Counted from the first letter of the stretch, positions 1 through 10,916 are shown. The stretch is 64,000 nt of DNA from Chromatiales bacterium (GCA_016789845.1 JAEUQA010000086.1:1-64000); one strand, 5' to 3'. Numbers and translations: made by a program. Notes: generated from the letters alone by a model not told the origin.

Positions 1-6
1 GGAACG

Positions 7-30
7 GGTCGCGCCTCAAGGCGCTCCTGC
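7..30 (-). repeat. REP-like palindrome copy 1
   Basis: Read on the minus strand this is GCAGGAG followed by a short hairpin, GCGCC-TTGA-GGCGC, and then GACC. It matches three other copies in the window (near 4850, 10880 and 12200) in the AGGAGCG head and the CGCGA(C/T)C tail, while the stem pair is CC/GG here and GC/GC in the copy near 4850. It lies just past the stop of the DUF2721 gene. Elements of this type are known as REP sequences in Pseudomonas and Xanthomonas. Confidence 0.65.
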
Positions 31-35
31 GAGGC

Positions 36-473
36 CTACACCCCGATCTTCAGCGCACTGATGGCCAGGAAGACCTCGCGCAGGAACAGCAGCAGCGCGA
101 CGATCAGCGACAGCATGGCGAGAATGAAGAGCCCGGCAACGGGCAGCGTGGCGTTGAAGTCCAGGAACGCGGCAAGGAACAGCAGCACGACGACCACGGC
201 CACCAGCAGTGCGGAGCAGGTGCTGAGGGTAATGGCGCGATTCATGAGGCGGGCCCGGTAGGCCATCACCCGCAGTTCCCGCCGGCGCTCCTCCAGCAGT
301 TCGCCGGTACTGGCGCGGGCCGCTTCCTCGAGCCGGCGCGCCCGGTCCACCACCCGCGCCAGGCGGTTGGTCAGGACAGTCAGCACGATGCCAATGCCGG
401 AGAGCAGGAACACGGGCGCTACCGCCAGCTGGATGATGTGGCCGATCTCGACGAGCGGTGACCCTGTGTCCAC
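36..473 (-). CDS. DUF2721 family membrane protein
   Basis: A 145-residue protein with three hydrophobic segments, near residues 12-32, 85-105 and 112-135, and a basic, Arg/Glu-rich helix between the first two. This layout fits the DUF2721 family of small inner-membrane proteins, whose function is unknown. The start is a GTG that directly follows the TGA of the upstream MFS gene, so the two are almost surely co-transcribed and translationally coupled. It is the last gene of the amidohydrolase-cytochrome-MFS operon. Family assignment is by recognition of sequence pattern; no active-site residues can be named. Confidence 0.75.
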   Translation of the reverse strand: MDTGSPLVEIGHIIQLAVAPVFLLSGIGIVLTVLTNRLARVVDRARRLEEAARASTGELLEERRRELRVMAYRARLMNRAITLSTCSALLVAVVVVLLFLAAFLDFNATLPVAGLFILAMLSLIVALLLFLREVFLAISALKIGV

Positions 474-1757
474 TCAGATCACCGCTTCCCGGGGCACCGG
501 CTTCAGGGCGAGAAAGGTGGCTCCTGCCAGGATCACCGGCAGTACGGCGCACCAGGTGAAGGCGGATTCCCAGCCCACCAGGCCTATCGCCCAGGACAGG
601 GCAAAGGGTCCCAGGCCAAGACCGAGCTCGACGGCGAAGGAGCTGGCAAAGCTGGCCGCGGTCGCCCGCAGCTCGGCCGGAAAGTTTTCCGCGATGAAGG
701 TGAACATGACGGCATAGGCGCCGTAGAAGAAGAACGTCATGGTGCTGAAGGCGAGGAAGGTGGACCACCAGCCGCTGGTAAACCAGATCATGACGCCGAA
801 GGCGAGGCCGCCAAGCCAGCACCAGGCCACGATCGTGTTCCGGCGGCTGATGATGAACTCACCAAACCAGGCGGCAAGGACGTACCCGAAGGCGCCGATC
901 AGGAACGAGAGGCCGACCAGCTCGATGGCTTCCCGCGCCTCCCAGCCCCGGGCCTCCCGGAAATACGGGGTCAGCATGATCGTGGCGCCGTAGGCGAAGA
1001 CGTAGAGGAAGGTGCCGAGAAACAGCAGGCTCGTCTTGCGCCGGTAGGCGGGCTGGAACAGTTCGCGGACCTTTGGTGGCGGGGTGCTGCTGGCCTGCCG
1101 GTCAGCCCGCGCCCGCTGCCAGGCCTGGGAGTCCCGGAGGTAGCGCCAGACCACCCAGGCGTAGGGGATAAAGAGCAGACTCAACAGGAAGATGTATCGC
1201 CAACCCCATGTTTCATATATGAATGGGACCAGGAGGGACGCCAGGAAGAAGCCCAGCGGGAAGCCGATCTGCAGGACCCCGGTAAACAGCCCCCGGAGCC
1301 GGGGTGGGGATTCCTCGAGGACGAGCGTCCCGGTGACCGGCGACTGCACCGCCGCCCCGGTGAACCCCAGCGTCCTCGCCACCAGCAGGGTCACCGTCGT
1401 GGGCGCCCAGGCGAGGGCGGCAACGAATACCGGCGTCAGGAGCGTGGCACCGAGCAGCACCGCGCGGCGGCCGATCCGGTCTGCCAGCGCCCCGATCTGG
1501 GTGATGAGGATGCCAGCCACGACGAAGGTGATCGCGATGTACAGGCCCCGCTCCAGTTCGGACCAGCCGAACTCCGCGGAGATCTCCGTGAGGACGAAGG
1601 TGAAGAGGGAGTGGTCGAGATTGGCAAAGGTGACGCCGACCAGGCAGATGAGGAACACCCGGTAGGTATGCCCGGGGACTGCGCGCAGCTCGCCCCAGAT
1701 CCCGGACGCGGGAACGGGAGCTGCGAGTTGCGCCGGATCCGGCATGCCGCTGGCCAT
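474..1757 (-). CDS. MFS transporter
   Basis: A 427-residue major facilitator with about twelve hydrophobic segments and the loop 2-3 signature (GALADRIGRR) near residue 90. It should sit in the inner membrane and move a small organic solute; the substrate cannot be read from sequence. An upstream extension of the frame exists but overlaps the cytochrome gene, so I start at the ATG encoding MASGMPDP, 25 bases after the cytochrome stop. The operon neighbours are a Tat-exported amidohydrolase and a c-type cytochrome, which suggests uptake of the compound handled by the amidohydrolase or of its product. That link is inference. Confidence 0.85.
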   Translation of the reverse strand: MASGMPDPAQLAAPVPASGIWGELRAVPGHTYRVFLICLVGVTFANLDHSLFTFVLTEISAEFGWSELERGLYIAITFVVAGILITQIGALADRIGRRAVLLGATLLTPVFVAALAWAPTTVTLLVARTLGFTGAAVQSPVTGTLVLEESPPRLRGLFTGVLQIGFPLGFFLASLLVPFIYETWGWRYIFLLSLLFIPYAWVVWRYLRDSQAWQRARADRQASSTPPPKVRELFQPAYRRKTSLLFLGTFLYVFAYGATIMLTPYFREARGWEAREAIELVGLSFLIGAFGYVLAAWFGEFIISRRNTIVAWCWLGGLAFGVMIWFTSGWWSTFLAFSTMTFFFYGAYAVMFTFIAENFPAELRATAASFASSFAVELGLGLGPFALSWAIGLVGWESAFTWCAVLPVILAGATFLALKPVPREAVI

Positions 1758-1782
1758 GGCGGCAACTATATCAGCCGGAGGC

Positions 1783-2187
1783 TCAGGTCCCGGAGAAGGT
1801 CCGGATCTGCGCCACGAGATCCTTGATGTCCTGGTCGGAGAAGAGGTCGCCCCAGGCGGGCATGAGGAAGTTCCTGCCCACGCCCTCGCCGCCGCGGCAG
1901 ATCGCGAGATACAGGTAGGCATCCGGCAGCGTCTTCATGTAGGCCGGATCGCTCTGGTCCTTCGGCGGCACGTCCATGTGCATCACGATGACCTCGGCCT
2001 TGCCGTCCACGCCGTGGCACGCGGCGCAATGCTGGAGGTGAAGGGCGGCACCTCGCCCGACGTCGCCGCGGACCTCGCCCTGGGGCGTGCAATTGACAGC
2101 CTTCAGTGCGGACTCCCCACCGCTGGCCGTCCACGACATCAGGGCAGCCGTGACGACGGCGCCCGCCTGCCACCGGGAGCGGGTCAT
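1783..2187 (-). CDS. Mono-haem c-type cytochrome
   Basis: A 134-residue protein with an N-terminal Sec-type signal (residues 1 to about 26) and one CAACH haem-binding motif. A Met in the segment FLMPAWG is the probable sixth haem ligand, as in class I cytochromes. It should be periplasmic and carry single electrons. Its ATG overlaps the upstream amidohydrolase stop in an ATGA arrangement, so the two are coupled. A cytochrome in one operon with an amidohydrolase suggests either redox chemistry on the same substrate or a missing dehydrogenase elsewhere. Confidence 0.88.
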   Translation of the reverse strand: MTRSRWQAGAVVTAALMSWTASGGESALKAVNCTPQGEVRGDVGRGAALHLQHCAACHGVDGKAEVIVMHMDVPPKDQSDPAYMKTLPDAYLYLAICRGGEGVGRNFLMPAWGDLFSDQDIKDLVAQIRTFSGT

Positions 2188-3605
2188 GTCGCGGCCACCC
2201 ACCCGTACTGGGTCAGGCTCGGCTCGGCGCCCTCGGCCTGGTAGGCGGTCTTCATCTGGCTCAGCGCATCGGCGGGAAGCGCCTTGCGCGCCTCCGTGAC
2301 GTCGATGTTGAAGAGCCGCGCGCTGTTCAGGCCGAAGATCCGTTCCCGGTCCCGGTCAGTGATGGGCTGGTAGCCGAACTTCGACTGCAGTGGCTCGGGT
2401 ATCTGGAAACGCCGGAAGGCCTCGATCTGCCACTGGGGCGAGCCCCACCAGATCGAGTCGGTGCCCCAGATCACGTGGTCCGGGCCGACCGCGGCGATCA
2501 CCTGGCCGAGCAGGTGGCCGCAGACTTCCGGGTGGGTCACCACGGAGTGACCGAACACGGCGCCGAGCTCCAGGTAGACGTTCTTCACGCCCGACGCCCT
2601 GATCTGCCGGCAGAACTCCGTGGTCCAGGGGATGTTGCCGTCCGCGTCGATGCCGCTCTCGCCAGGCGGGACCTGGGTCATCATGTGCTTCATCCCGGAG
2701 TGGAAGATGATCCAGTTGATGTCCGGCCAGTCCTTCGCGGCCTTGACGATGTCTTCCGGCCGGAAGAACTCCTTGCCCGGGCCGGGAATCGGCAGGCCCT
2801 TGTGGGTGCAGATGTTCTTCACGCCGAGCTTCAGCGAACGCTCGTAGAACGGGTAGGCCACCTTCTCGTCGTCGTGGCGCCAGGGCCCGGCGGGGTCGCC
2901 GGTGTAGAACTTCCAGGCGTCGATCTTCAGTTCCTTCACCTGGCGCTCCGCGTCGTCGAGCCAGTCGGGATTGCTGGGCGTGCCGATGCCGTGGCAGAGC
3001 ATCCTGCGGGAGCCCGCCATCTGGTTGACGACGTTCCGGGTCTGGGTCATCTCCTCGGAGGTCAGCACCCAGGCCTTGGGCGGGCCGATCGCGGCGCCGC
3101 TGATGCAGGCCATGACCGTGTCGCTGTCGAAGAAGATCTCCTTCACGTAGTTGGCCCGGTGCAGGCTGTCGGGCGAGGGTTTCTCCCCCGCGAGCGCCGG
3201 ATTGAGGTTGTACTTGCCGGTCAGGGTCCGGAACCCCAGCGGGCCCGGCATGGAGTCCTTCACGTGGTGGGTCTGGAGGTCGAGGATGAACTCCTTCTTC
3301 GGCCACATCTCGCGGGTGGCCGCCGGTTCCGCCGCCTCGGCCTCGCTCACGAGGAAGGCGGGGCCGAACACCTCGTTCATGGCCATGAAGGACACGGCCA
3401 TGCCGCCGCTGGTCCGGAGGAACGCCCGCCGGGACATGCCGAGCCTGCTGCTGTACTGGTCGGCGAGCTCGAAGATCCGCTGCTCGACGCGCCGCTGGTC
3501 GGCCGTCTGCGGCATGGGGTCGAACTCCTCGTTGCCCACGATCTGGGTCGGGACGGGGGTGCCACGGCCGGTCTGCCGGTCCTTGTCGCTCTTGCGGATC
3601 CACAT
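2184..3605 (-). CDS. Tat-exported amidohydrolase (amidohydrolase 2/ACMSD-like)
   Basis: A 473-residue amidohydrolase-superfamily protein. A twin-arginine motif SRRAFL at residues 58-63 is followed by a hydrophobic stretch and an Ala-rich cleavage region, so the folded enzyme is probably exported. The metal-site candidates are the THH segment after strand one (DLQTHH, where HxH would be usual), H in ICTHKG, H in IFHSG and D in WGTDSIWWG. The family hydrolyses or decarboxylates small cyclic or aromatic substrates. The region before the Tat motif is long; an ATG at 3515, preceded by GAGGAG, is a good alternative start. It leads an operon with a cytochrome c, an MFS transporter and a DUF2721 protein, and diverges from a nitrilase-family gene. 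Confidence 0.82.
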   Translation of the reverse strand: MWIRKSDKDRQTGRGTPVPTQIVGNEEFDPMPQTADQRRVEQRIFELADQYSSRLGMSRRAFLRTSGGMAVSFMAMNEVFGPAFLVSEAEAAEPAATREMWPKKEFILDLQTHHVKDSMPGPLGFRTLTGKYNLNPALAGEKPSPDSLHRANYVKEIFFDSDTVMACISGAAIGPPKAWVLTSEEMTQTRNVVNQMAGSRRMLCHGIGTPSNPDWLDDAERQVKELKIDAWKFYTGDPAGPWRHDDEKVAYPFYERSLKLGVKNICTHKGLPIPGPGKEFFRPEDIVKAAKDWPDINWIIFHSGMKHMMTQVPPGESGIDADGNIPWTTEFCRQIRASGVKNVYLELGAVFGHSVVTHPEVCGHLLGQVIAAVGPDHVIWGTDSIWWGSPQWQIEAFRRFQIPEPLQSKFGYQPITDRDRERIFGLNSARLFNIDVTEARKALPADALSQMKTAYQAEGAEPSLTQYGWVAAT

Positions 3606-3652
3606 GGTGCAATGCCTCGACTGGCGTCAGGGGAGGTTGATGAGGCGAGCCT

Positions 3653-3678
3653 AACCGGTTGTTCCCACCCTGGGAACA
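3653..3678. promoter_or_regulatory. Palindromic operator candidate in divergent promoter region
   Basis: The 110-base gap between the amidohydrolase and nitrilase starts holds two abutting palindromes: AACCGGTT at 3653-3660, and TGTTCCCA-CCC-TGGGAACA at 3660-3678 with perfect 8-base arms. There is no T-tract, so a terminator is unlikely. The position between divergent genes and the TGT...ACA ends are typical of dimeric repressor or activator sites. No regulator gene lies next to it. Confidence 0.5.
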
Positions 3679-3715
3679 GCCCCATACTTTCCGCGGTCCA
3701 GGTAAGGAAATTCCC

Positions 3716-4852
3716 ATGCGCCTGCAGTACACCGCCGTCGGCATCCAGAACGTGTCACGGATGGCCGTGACCCGCGACGACTACATGAAGGACATCGAGA
3801 ACCTGGCGCTCTCCATGCGCTACGCGGTGTGGAACTGCAGCCTGGACCTGCCCGTGAAGCTGATCGCGGTCTCCGAGGGCGGCATCGGGGGCTGGTGCCT
3901 GGGCGGGGGCGAGGAGCACCTGCGCATCTGCCGGGAAGTCGTACCGGAGATCCCGGGTCCCGAGACACGGGCCCTGGGGGACCTGGCCCGCGAACTCAAT
4001 GTCTACATCATCGCCCAGATGGTGGCCAAGGACCCGGAGCTGATGGAGGACAGGATCTTCAACATCGCCTTCATCATCGATCCGCAGGGCGAGGTGATCC
4101 ACCGGCACTACAAGACGGCGTTCTACCAGCGGGAGCCCAACGTGGCGCCCAGCGACATCTGGAACGTGTACCTGAAGAAGTATGGCGACGATCCGGTGAA
4201 GCTCTTCAAAGCGGTCTTCCCGGTGGCGAAGACGGAGATCGGCAACATCGGCACGCTGATCTGCGCCGAGGGCAGCTACCCGGAGGCGGCGCGGGGCCTC
4301 GCACTGAACGGCGCGGAGATCATCTGGCGCACCCAGTACCCGGAGCCCTGGATGGGGAATGGCATCGCGGAGATCCAGAACCGCGCCCACGCCGTCTTCA
4401 ACAACTGCTACGTCGTGGCGCCAAACATCGGCGCCATCTACTTCCCGGGCGGCGTGCACCAGATGAGCTGCGGCAAGAGCCAGATCATCGACTACCGGGG
4501 CAACGTCATCTCCCAGTACCTGGGCGGCGGCGAGACGCTCGTCAGCTCCGTGCTCGACATCGACGGCCTGCGTGACTTCCGCGTCCGGGCCCAGTGGCAG
4601 AACCTGGTGAAGGACCTGCGGGTCGAGGAGTACAAAACCATCTACGACGCGGCCATGGCCCGGGGTGGCATCTACCCGAGGAACCTCTGCATGGAAGACC
4701 CGCCGTTCACCGAAGGTGACCAGCTGGAGCTGGTGAAGCACCAGATCAACAGGATGGTGGACTGGGGAGTATTCACCCCACCGGCGGACTGGGAGCGCTA
4801 CGCGGTGAGCCCGGAAGTCACCGCCCGGGTAAACAAGGCATCGAAGCTGTAG
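3716..4852 (+). CDS. Nitrilase-superfamily C-N hydrolase (active-site complete)
   Basis: A 378-residue carbon-nitrogen hydrolase. The catalytic triad of the family is visible as Glu54 (VSEGG), Lys133 (HRHYK) and Cys183 (LICAEG). Members hydrolyse nitriles, amides or carbamoyl compounds; this one has no signal peptide and is cytoplasmic. The substrate is not identifiable. The start is the ATG preceded by AAGGAA at seven bases. The gene diverges from the amidohydrolase operon. A paralogue that aligns along its whole length, including identical segments such as IGNIG and LNGAEI, lies at 12215-13264 but has lost the cysteine. The TAG stop codon lies inside a REP-like palindrome. Confidence 0.85.
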   Translation: MRLQYTAVGIQNVSRMAVTRDDYMKDIENLALSMRYAVWNCSLDLPVKLIAVSEGGIGGWCLGGGEEHLRICREVVPEIPGPETRALGDLARELNVYIIAQMVAKDPELMEDRIFNIAFIIDPQGEVIHRHYKTAFYQREPNVAPSDIWNVYLKKYGDDPVKLFKAVFPVAKTEIGNIGTLICAEGSYPEAARGLALNGAEIIWRTQYPEPWMGNGIAEIQNRAHAVFNNCYVVAPNIGAIYFPGGVHQMSCGKSQIIDYRGNVISQYLGGGETLVSSVLDIDGLRDFRVRAQWQNLVKDLRVEEYKTIYDAAMARGGIYPRNLCMEDPPFTEGDQLELVKHQINRMVDWGVFTPPADWERYAVSPEVTARVNKASKL

Positions 4853-4872
4853 GAGCGGCTTCGGCCGCGACC
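4849..4872 (+). repeat. REP-like palindrome copy 2
   Basis: GTAGGAGC then a hairpin with stem GCGGC, loop TTCG and stem GCCGC, then GACC. The TAG at its head is the stop codon of the nitrilase gene. It matches the GTAGGAGCG REP class known in Pseudomonas and Xanthomonas. It sits between two convergent genes. Confidence 0.75.
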
Positions 4873-4876
4873 GGCG

Positions 4877-5791
4877 TCACCCGGCAGGTTCGTACACCAG
4901 CACCCCGTCCCCGACCTCGCCGCTGTCATAGCGCCTGATGAGATCTTCGGGGAGGCGCGCCTGGTCTGTCGCCCGCATGAAGTCGCGCAGCGCCGTGCCG
5001 GTGCACTTCACGTCCACGTTCGGCGCGCCGAGGCCGGCAACCAGGTCGTCCACGTTCACGACGCGGAAGTCGATGGAAAAGCGTGTCTTGCCCGAGGTGT
5101 TGGCCAGGCTGGCATGCAACTGTGCCGCGGCGAAGATGGTAAAGCCCCCGCATCCGGTGACGAAGCGGAGATCCTCCTTGGGCAGCGGTTCGGTGGCGCC
5201 CGGCGCGATGCGCGTATTGGCGTCGCCGATCATGGCGGCCGTGTTGGCGCGGGTCTTGTTCCACTGGTAGTAGTTGTAGGTGCCGGAGTTGTTGGCGACG
5301 GGCTTGTCGATGTATCCCGGCCAGAAGCTCATGCCGTTGTCGGCCGTGATGTCGTAAACCGGCGTCCAGAAATTGATCTGCGCCTGGGGCGCGGAATACC
5401 AGGTGTCCCGATGGGGCGGGAAGGCGAGGGCGATGCCCGTGGTGAGGTAGCCGTCGCTGGTCGAGGAACGCAGTTTCGGCACGTCGAAGTAGGTCTTTTC
5501 CGGATCCGCGCCGTGCTCCTCGATGACGGCACGCAGCAGTTCCTTGCAGCGCGGGTGATGAATGAAGGCCGGCTTGAGCCGGCCGAGCAGCGCTGCGTAG
5601 TCCCCGACCGCCATGTGGTACTGCGCCGTTTCTGGATCATGCGGCGCAAACGCCTCCTCGATCATGGCCCGCGCGTGCTCGATCAGCGCGCGGCCAGCCC
5701 GGGAGGCGGAGCTTATGTACAGGTCGCCCCCGTACAGGCGCGCCCGGCGCACGTCATCCGCGTGAGTGCTGTCGATCCAGACGCCGGTCAT
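4877..5791 (-). CDS. 2OG-Fe(II) oxygenase (phytanoyl-CoA dioxygenase-like)
   Basis: A 304-residue soluble protein with the facial triad of Fe(II)/2-oxoglutarate oxygenases: His127 and Asp129 in PPHRDTW, His226 in AQLHAS, and Arg237 eleven residues later as the likely 2-oxoglutarate anchor. These enzymes hydroxylate an organic substrate with O2 and 2-oxoglutarate. The HxD...H...R spacing resembles the phytanoyl-CoA dioxygenase group, but the natural substrate is unknown. The gene stands alone, convergent with the nitrilase gene and divergent from yheS. The ATG start is the first in frame. Confidence 0.75.
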   Translation of the reverse strand: MTGVWIDSTHADDVRRARLYGGDLYISSASRAGRALIEHARAMIEEAFAPHDPETAQYHMAVGDYAALLGRLKPAFIHHPRCKELLRAVIEEHGADPEKTYFDVPKLRSSTSDGYLTTGIALAFPPHRDTWYSAPQAQINFWTPVYDITADNGMSFWPGYIDKPVANNSGTYNYYQWNKTRANTAAMIGDANTRIAPGATEPLPKEDLRFVTGCGGFTIFAAAQLHASLANTSGKTRFSIDFRVVNVDDLVAGLGAPNVDVKCTGTALRDFMRATDQARLPEDLIRRYDSGEVGDGVLVYEPAG

Positions 5792-5919
5792 GACGGTGGT
5801 GCCGGCAGGTCATTCTTCTTGGCTGGAGGCGCCATGCGCCAATACTGCTGGGCCCGTTCGCCACGGTCTGTACGGGATTCCCCTACGGGCGTGCCGTCCC
5901 GCCGTATACTCCGCGCCCC

Positions 5920-7854
<1,935 letters not shown>

Positions 7855-7860
7855 GCGCCG

Positions 7861-7876
7861 GCCCGGTTGCCCGGGC
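7861..7876. terminator. Weak hairpin between convergent genes
   Basis: GCCCGG-TTGC-CCGGGC forms a 6-bp GC-only stem with a four-base loop, six bases after the yheS stop and directly before the end of the convergent gene. There is no T-tract on either strand, so factor-independent termination is doubtful. Confidence 0.3.
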
Positions 7877-8350
7877 TCAGGACCGCCGGTCCCGGCCCTT
7901 GCCGCGCCGGTTGCCGCCCGGTATCGACGGCGTGAAGCCGCCGAACGTCCCCCAGCCCGATCGCCGGTCCTCCCGGTCGCGGCGGTCGCCGTGGTGGCTG
8001 TAAGCGCACTGGCACTTGTCCCGGTCGCAGGCGGCCAGCGGCAGGGCGGGAGCCTCTGCCGGCAGAAAGCGCTGGCCCACCAGTGCCTGGGCTGCCTTGC
8101 AGGCATGGGGGCCGGGCTTCACGGCCACCCCGTGGAACTTGCGTGTCTGCTTGCGGTTGAGGCCCGCTGGTGATCGTGCTGCCGGGGGGTGGCGGGCCGG
8201 GGCTGGCGCCGGGGTCCGGGTCCTGGCGGGTTTCCGGGCGGCGGGCAGGGCGGCGGCGCGGTCGGCCGCGCCGCGCTGCCACAGGCGGAGCAGTAACGGC
8301 CCCCCCAGGCCAATGGCCGCGCCCAGGCATGCCCACAGAATGCCGCTCAT
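7877..8350 (-). CDS. Membrane-anchored protein with C-terminal Cys/His motif
   Basis: A 157-residue protein of unknown function. Residues 3-22 form one transmembrane segment or uncleaved signal, followed by a Pro/Ala/Arg-rich linker. The C-terminal half carries a cysteine in HACKAAQ, then CDRDKCQCAYSHH and a run of Arg/Asp pairs (DRRDREDRRSG). The C...CxC...HH arrangement could bind a metal. I recall similar uncharacterised gammaproteobacterial proteins with this CxCxYxH-DRR ending. A longer frame upstream would cross the PspC-like gene, so the ATG at 8350 is preferred. The 137 bases between it and the PspC-like gene hold nothing I recognise. Confidence 0.6.
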   Translation of the reverse strand: MSGILWACLGAAIGLGGPLLLRLWQRGAADRAAALPAARKPARTRTPAPAPARHPPAARSPAGLNRKQTRKFHGVAVKPGPHACKAAQALVGQRFLPAEAPALPLAACDRDKCQCAYSHHGDRRDREDRRSGWGTFGGFTPSIPGGNRRGKGRDRRS

Positions 8351-8487
8351 CGCTGCCCTCCCACCTGGGCGCCCTTTCTGGGGCCGATAGTCCCAGAGGC
8401 CGGGGCCGGCGTCCCTGGCGGGGTTCACAGACCGGCAACGGGCCGGAATCCGGGCGGGGCAGGCAGCCTTGCCCCGGGGAGGCGGAT

Positions 8488-8691
8488 TCAGGCGTCGGCC
8501 AGGGGGGTGATCAGCCAGAGCACCAGATAGACGAGGACCCCCGGGAAGGCCACGCTGAGGATGGACAGCAGGACATAGGCCAGGCGGACCACCGTCGGAT
8601 CCCAGTCGAAGTATTCCGCGATGCCACCGCAGACCCCGGCGATCATCTTGTTGGTCCGGGAGCGGGAGAGGCGTCGTCGCCGGGTTTCCAT
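8488..8691 (-). CDS. PspC domain protein
   Basis: A 67-residue protein made almost wholly of a PspC domain: a basic N-terminus, the family pattern [15 protein letters not shown], then [14 protein letters not shown] and a second hydrophobic segment. PspC-domain proteins sit in the inner membrane and, in enterobacteria, take part in the phage-shock envelope-stress response. No pspA or pspB is nearby, so a stress role here is only inferred from family. It diverges from fusA. Confidence 0.85.
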   Translation of the reverse strand: METRRRRLSRSRTNKMIAGVCGGIAEYFDWDPTVVRLAYVLLSILSVAFPGVLVYLVLWLITPLADA

Positions 8692-8753
8692 GCAAGCGCC
8701 CTCACAGGCTAGAATGGTGGATTAACCCCAATCACACCATAAAAGACGAGATC

Positions 8754-10883
8754 ATGGCTAGGAAGAAAGACCTCAAGCTCTACCGCAACATCGGGATCGT
8801 GGCCCATATCGATGCGGGCAAGACCACGACCACCGAGCGCGTGCTGTATTACACCGGCCGCAAGCACCAGATCGTCGAGGTGCACGACACCAAGGAAGGC
8901 AAGGCCAGCACCACCACCGACTACCTCGAGCAGGAGCGGAAGCGCGGGATCACGATCCAGAGCGCGGCTGTGTCGACGGAGTGGAAGGGCTACCAGATCA
9001 ACGTCATCGACACCCCGGGCCACGTGGATTTCACCATCGAGGTGAACCGCAGCCTGCGCGTGCTGGACGGGGCCGTGGTCGTGTTCGACGGCGTGGCGGG
9101 CGTCGAGCCCCAGACCGAGACCAACTGGCGCCTCGCCAACCAGTACAACGTGCCCCGCATGTGCTACGTCAACAAGATGGACCGCATGGGCGCCAACTTT
9201 GCCCATTGCGTCAAGGGCATCAAGGAGCGCCTCGGCGCCAACGTCGTGCTCTGCCACGTGCCGATCGGCAGCCACGACGAGTTCACCGGCATGGTCGACC
9301 TGGTCGCCGGGGTGGGCTACGTCTGGCATTCCGACGACAAGGACAGCGAGTGGGAGATCGTACCCCTCGACCAGATCAAGGACCGCTTCAACTTCGCCAC
9401 CACGCGCGACAACGAGTGGCTGGCTGACCTGCCGAAGCTGCGCCAGGACACCCTCGAGACCGCGCTGGCCCTGGACGACGACGCCTTCATGGAGTTCGTC
9501 GAGAACGGCAAGTTCGACCCGGCGGTCCTCAAGGCCTGCATCCGCAAGGGCACCGTCTCGGGCAAGCTCGTGCCGGTCTTCTGCGGCTCGTCGTTCAAGA
9601 ACAAGGGCGTGCCGCAGCTGCTGGACGCCGTGGTGGACTACCTGCCGTACCCTGGCGAGAACGGCGGCATTTCCCTCGTGGACCCGGACGGCAAGACGAT
9701 TGGCGTGCAGGAGGTGCGGGACGATGCGCCGGCCCGCGCCCTGGCCTTCAAGGTCATCAACGACCAGTTCGGCACGCTGACCTTTGCGCGCATCTATTCC
9801 GGCGTCATCAAGAAGGGCGACACGCTCGCCAACGTGACGCGTGGCAAGAAGGAGCGGGTGGGCCGCATCGTCGAGGTCCAGGCGAACGCGACCAAGGACA
9901 TCGACGAGGCCCGCGCCGGCGACATCTGCGCCTTTGTTTCAATGAAGGACACCGAGACCGGCGACTCCCTGAGCGATCCTGACCATCCGGCGCTGCTCGA
10001 GCGCATGCGCTTCCCGGACCCCGTCATCAGCGTGTCCGTCGAGCCCAAGACCCGCAGCGACGTCGACAAGATGTCCACGGCGCTCTACAAGATGGCCAAG
10101 GCCGATCCCTCCCTGAAGCTGGAGGTCGACCAGGAAACAGGCCAGACGATCCTGAAGGGCATGGGCGAGCTGCACCTGGAAGTCACCATCGACCGGATGC
10201 GCACCGAGCTGGGCGTGGAAGCCAACATGGGCAAGCCCCGGGTCAGCTTCCGCGAGGCTTTCGGCCAGACCCTCGAGCGCGTCTACACCCACAAGAAGCA
10301 GTCCGGTGGTTCCGGCCAGTACGCCGAGATCAAGATGATCTTCGAGCCGCTCCCCGCGGGGAGCGGCGTGGAGTTCTCGGATGAAATCGTCGGCGGCCGC
10401 ATTCCCCGGGAGTTCATTCCCTCGGTGGAGTTCGCCATCCGTTCCGAGTCCAAGCGGGGCCAGATCGCGGGGTACGAGGTGGTGGACTTCCGGGCCCGCC
10501 TGATCGATGGCAAGTACCATGACGTGGACAGCTCGGCGCTGGCCTTCGAGATCGCCGGCCGGGCCATGTTCCGCGAAGCCCACAAGGCCAGCAAGCCCAA
10601 GTTGCTGGAGCCGATCATGCGCGTGGAGGTGGTCACCGAGTCCGACTACCTCGGCGAGATCATCGGCGACTTCAACCGGCGCCGTGGCTCTGTGACGGAG
10701 CAGGGCCAGAAGGGCACCCAGGCCTTCGTGCAGGGCTTCATCCCGCTGGCGGAAATGTTCGGCTACATCAACTTCCTGCGCTCGGCCACCAGCGGCCGCG
10801 GCACGTTCACGATGGAATTCGACCACTACGCCGAGGTGTCGGCGGGCCTGGTCGAGAAGCTGATGGAGCGCGAAACCAAGTAG
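8754..10883 (+). CDS. fusA: Elongation factor G (stand-alone copy)
   Basis: A 709-residue translational GTPase with the EF-G domain order. G1 is [13 protein letters not shown], the switch I segment is [11 protein letters not shown]3 is DTPGHVDF and G4 is NKMDRMG. Domain III (GMGELHLEV), domain IV with the YHDVDSS loop, and domain V (IGDFNRRRG) are all present. It drives ribosome translocation, or recycling if it is a specialised copy. It does not sit beside rpsL, rpsG or tuf, and its G domain (for example [14 protein letters not shown]) differs from the usual gammaproteobacterial form, so it may be a second EF-G. Its TAG stop lies in a REP-like palindrome, followed by a strong terminator. Confidence 0.9.
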   Translation: MARKKDLKLYRNIGIVAHIDAGKTTTTERVLYYTGRKHQIVEVHDTKEGKASTTTDYLEQERKRGITIQSAAVSTEWKGYQINVIDTPGHVDFTIEVNRSLRVLDGAVVVFDGVAGVEPQTETNWRLANQYNVPRMCYVNKMDRMGANFAHCVKGIKERLGANVVLCHVPIGSHDEFTGMVDLVAGVGYVWHSDDKDSEWEIVPLDQIKDRFNFATTRDNEWLADLPKLRQDTLETALALDDDAFMEFVENGKFDPAVLKACIRKGTVSGKLVPVFCGSSFKNKGVPQLLDAVVDYLPYPGENGGISLVDPDGKTIGVQEVRDDAPARALAFKVINDQFGTLTFARIYSGVIKKGDTLANVTRGKKERVGRIVEVQANATKDIDEARAGDICAFVSMKDTETGDSLSDPDHPALLERMRFPDPVISVSVEPKTRSDVDKMSTALYKMAKADPSLKLEVDQETGQTILKGMGELHLEVTIDRMRTELGVEANMGKPRVSFREAFGQTLERVYTHKKQSGGSGQYAEIKMIFEPLPAGSGVEFSDEIVGGRIPREFIPSVEFAIRSESKRGQIAGYEVVDFRARLIDGKYHDVDSSALAFEIAGRAMFREAHKASKPKLLEPIMRVEVVTESDYLGEIIGDFNRRRGSVTEQGQKGTQAFVQGFIPLAEMFGYINFLRSATSGRGTFTMEFDHYAEVSAGLVEKLMERETK

Positions 10884-10903
10884 GAGCGCCTCTAGGCGCG
10901 ATC
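10880..10903 (+). repeat. REP-like palindrome copy 3
   Basis: GTAGGAGC leads into a hairpin with stem GCGCC, loop TCTA and stem GGCGC, then GATC. The TAG is the fusA stop codon. Relative to copy 2 the stem is changed on both sides in a compensating way. Confidence 0.75.
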
Positions 10904-10916
10904 CCGACGACCAAGA

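Noticed and set aside
2475..3770. Plus-strand open frame across the amidohydrolase gene
   Set aside because: It is a shadow of the minus-strand amidohydrolase; no motif, and it runs through the divergent promoter region.
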